A DNA stretch of 64,000 nucleotides from Gymnorhina tibicen. Its lineage: Eukaryota > Chordata > Aves > Passeriformes > Artamidae. The notes beneath the pieces were generated by a model. The model ran no database searches, was not told the origin of the DNA, and saw only the letters and a program-made list of their open reading frames with translations. Numbering within the stretch: position 1 is the stretch's first letter; each line of letters starts with the position of its first letter. The stretch spans positions 62,001-126,000 of the forward strand of contig VXAZ01000373.1 of the NCBI GenBank assembly GCA_013399875.1, written 5' to 3'. Shown here one piece after another: positions 61,001-64,000 of this stretch. Made by a program: the position numbers and the translations under genes.

Positions 61001-64000
61001 GTGGTGAAGCCTTAGTGAAAGTGGGATATTGAATATTTCCTCAGTTCCTCAACAAAGTCAAGTGAAGCTTCCTTGGCTTCAGGTAAGCATCTTCCCACAG
61101 AGGCCCACGTGCTCCTGCTCCTGCCCAGCCATCTCCAGCTCCATGTTTGGAAGTAGAAAGTGAAGAGTATTCCTTTTGGAGCAAAGACAGCAATTCCTAT
61201 GCAGTCCACCAGGAATCTCATCAAGACTGCCAAGGGCTGAATGGGCCAAGAAGGCTGATTTTAAATAGCGAATAGTTAAATTAATCGTTGATTTTATTGC
61301 CAATGATGCAAAAGTACCAGCTGCCATTGCTAGTCAACACTTCTTTTCTGGAAAGTCCAGCTCCTTGGACTGGCAATGCCATGACCACGCTCCCAGCAAG
61401 AAGTTGTTGCTGTGAGCTGCATGGGTGCAAGGAAGTGCCATGTTCCCAGAATGCATGGGATTGCTCTGAATCACACAGTCCAGCAGAAATGTCCTTCCCT
61501 TTCCATGAGCATGCAGCCAAGCCTTGCACACCGATTGTCTCCATCTCGCCCTGAGCCCCTTGCAGTACTTCTGTGGGCTGGGCTGGGGGAGACACTGCTC
61601 CTCTCCCCCCTCCCATGGGTGGAGGGGAGAGGCTGAATCCACCAGGAAAAGGTCATCTACCTGATGCTTGAGAAGGATTCATGCTGATGGCAGTGCCTGT
61701 AAAACCTCTTTAGGCTCACAGCCCCTCTGTTCTGGGTCTTGTACAAACATGGGACAAGGTCTCTTGCCTGGCAAAAGGGAAAGCTGACCTGCCCCCAGTG
61801 CGTGTGGGGAAACACCTGCTGAGGTTTGCTAAGGGGCAGAGAAAAGTCTGGGGTAAGTCCAGAGTAAACCCATGATTAAAGGCTACCCAAAGCCATCCTT
61901 CCACCCCTAAATTAGTCCTGTGCTTATTTGTGAGAAATCATTTAGGTTTGCTTTTAAACACACTGGAAGCAGATGAGTTTTAAGAAAAGTACACAACACA
62001 AATGTGCCATTTATCACTTCTTACGCTGATGATTAAAGCAAAGGTTTTCTTTTCTCTCCAAGGAATGTTGTGAGCTGTGTGCAACTGTGTTAATGACAGC
62101 AGTAACAACAATAGAATAAGTACTATTTTAGTGGAAACTGAGGTGTTGGTGAAACACAATCTAAGAAGCTGGAGCAGGACAGGGCTGGGGTAGAGGCTCA
62201 AAATCCTGATTTCATTGACTTTGTGGGCTGAGATGTCACCCCAGAGAGAAGAGTCTGTTTTCTAAAAAATCAGAGATGACTTCAGTTACTTGGGAGCGGG
62301 TCTGTGTTACCTAATTGCTGAGGACATCCCATGAACCTCACAGCCACCTGCCTGTGTTTTGATGGCCAATTTGGAACTGAAGCAACTGATGTGGTGGAAA
62401 TAATTATCTCACCGTCTGATTAAGTCACTCCGGCAAGGTGTTTGCAGAACGTAGCTGCTTTGTATAGGATAACAAAAAAGCAATGGGCTGGCTAATTCAA
62501 TTAAAAGCAAATAACTACACAGTCTAGGCACTGACAGCATGTGGGAGGAAGTGGTGTTGTTTCCACTGTGACTGGCAGCGAGCGACTAGCGAAAACAAGG
62601 TGGTTTGAGGAAGGTTTGCGTGTTAATGGCATTTCCCTGTTCTGTTTGTCAAGCAAAGGTGGGAATATAGAGTCAGAATTTACTTGAATCGGTTCCTTTA
62701 CAAGAATAGCCAGGGGGCCTCCATGAGAAAGGTGCCGAGCCGCCCCGGCACACAGGCAGCCCTGAGCTCGCTGCACGGTGCCCGTGAGTGCGAGGGGCAT
62801 GTACTCGAAGGCGCCGTGGGTGAAACAGAGCAGAAGGCACCAGAGCTGCGCCTCCAGGGCAGGCTGGAGATGGCAGTCTGTCTGAGCTGCTTTCGCTCTC
62901 TCTCTCTGTGGCAGCAGGCTCCCACCGCCTGCTGTCAGCTGGAGGCTTGTACCTAGAAAAAGTCTGCCCGTGGCGTGGCTGATTCACTTCGTACTTGCAG
63001 CAGTTGTAGGCCCACGCTGCAGCCACGGGCTCAGCAGTCTGGCTGTGGTGCTGGATCAGAATATTTCCAGAAGTGAATCAGGCTCTGCCTGATGGCTGTA
63101 TCAGGCGTGATGACCCGAGAGTATCTAACAGTACCTTCCTCTATCTCTGCCTGTCTGTGTTCATCTTTCCATCACTACTAAGATAAAAAGGCCACTGGTA
63201 CTGATTCCGGGTGCTCCATCCTATAGCATAGCCTATGGGATGTTAATTCCCTCCTGACCACCTCAGATGACTTTGCATGAGGAGAAAATATTTCTGTTTC
63301 AAAACTCACTCTAAAAGAAAATTGTCCATAAATAATTAATTCCAGCCTTTCAGTGGCTTAATCTTTCAGTCAGTGTCTTGACAGAGAGACAGAACTGAGT
63401 TCTGAACAGTTCCTGGGCTCTACCCAGGGAGGGTGGCAATAAGCAGGGACAGCAGCTCTTGCCCATCACGGGGTGTTTTAGATTCCTGGTTGGCCCCCTC
63501 CTCAAAGTGCTGTTCTCCCTTCTTCATGAGCCTGCAGGAACCCCAGCAGGTGCCTCCGGTTTGGCAGGAGCATGGTTCCATGATGCACAGGGTTGTGTGA
63601 CAGCAAGCAGCCATGGAGAGGACCTTGATGTGCATGGAAGGGAGCACTAGAGAATGGCCTGAAGGGTGAGCCTTCCTCACCACTCACCTGTAGCGCTGAG
63701 GGGACAGCAGACAGCGGGTAGCAAGTCCCTCACCCCTGGAGGCCCTGTGGAAGCAGCACATATAGCAGTAGGGGCTGTAGCTACCTCTGCTACATCTGAC
63801 ACTACAGAAGTTACACATCTCCAGAGAATCAAGTGGATGTGTACAGAGGAGGGGGCGGGAGTTTCTCAGCACAGAAATTTGGCTGCATTCGACAAGGTAT
63901 GAGCTCCCAAGTACGTGATGCCTCTCGCACTGGAGCAGGGATTCCTCCGCAGTGCTGTGCTCCTACTCACAGCTCTTACTCTGGTCTGAAATCTGCCACC

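Larger units (their letters stand above)
53546..64000. other. intergenic region downstream of IRF4
   Basis: No coding exon with splice borders and recognisable homology was found on either strand. The region holds a G-run beside an undetermined base (55206-55256), a GT microsatellite (59056-59096), CpG-rich patches (58540-58790 and 62730-62830), and a purine-rich stretch (60120-61000). By human gene order EXOC2 would be expected next on the opposite strand; none of its exons was recognised. Confidence 0.7.

Noticed and set aside
53546..64000. EXOC2 3' exons on the minus strand, expected from human gene order
   Set aside because: No exon with splice borders and recognisable EXOC2 sequence was found. 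The gene probably starts beyond the window.
1..64000. CRISPR arrays, operons, prokaryotic mobile elements, tRNA or rRNA genes, and endogenous retroviruses
   Set aside because: The DNA is vertebrate nuclear. No regularly spaced direct repeats, LTR pairs or structured RNA genes were visible.

Overview
This window is nuclear genomic DNA from a bird. Three chicken-repeat-1 (CR1) LINE fragments carry the typical avian CR1 3' end, introns have GT-AG borders, and the promoter is CpG-rich. Two protein-coding genes are recognisable, both on the + strand and in the same order as on human chromosome 6p25: DUSP22 (3' part only) and IRF4 (complete). The species cannot be fixed from this sequence.

Region by region. 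Positions 1-20490 hold the 3' half of DUSP22, a dual-specificity phosphatase. Four coding exons (6671-6720, 12041-12115, 13623-13794, 16668-16853) join in frame to give 160 residues including the catalytic Asp and the HCxxGxxR loop. The first exons lie upstream of base 1. A possible alternative last exon sits at 14367-14411. The probable 3' UTR runs to a poly(A) signal near 20470. About 17.5 kb (20491-37986) is intergenic, with two CR1 remnants and no gene I can support. A CpG island (about 36990-38640) holds the IRF4 promoter, with a TATA box at 37956 and NF-kappaB-like sites.

IRF4 runs from a non-coding exon 1 (about 37987-38058) through eight coding exons (39716-51850). They join with consistent phases to a 446-residue protein: a five-tryptophan DNA-binding domain, a linker, an IRF-association domain and a C-terminal tail. 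Its probable 3' UTR (51851 to about 53545) has a perfect 8-mer site for miR-125 and a strong AATAAA plus GU-rich end signal. The remaining 10.5 kb has no recognisable coding exon. It contains a GT microsatellite, a G-run beside an undetermined base, two CpG-rich patches and a long purine-rich stretch. EXOC2, the next gene in human, was not detected.

The two genes are not an operon. They are neighbours in a conserved block; both act in lymphocyte signalling (DUSP22 as a phosphatase in JNK and T-cell receptor signalling, IRF4 as a lymphoid transcription factor). I found no new multi-gene system. The most interesting items are the possible alternative DUSP22 C-terminus, the miR-125 site in the IRF4 3' UTR, the weak exon 5 acceptor of IRF4, and the isolated CpG-rich patch at 58540-58790.
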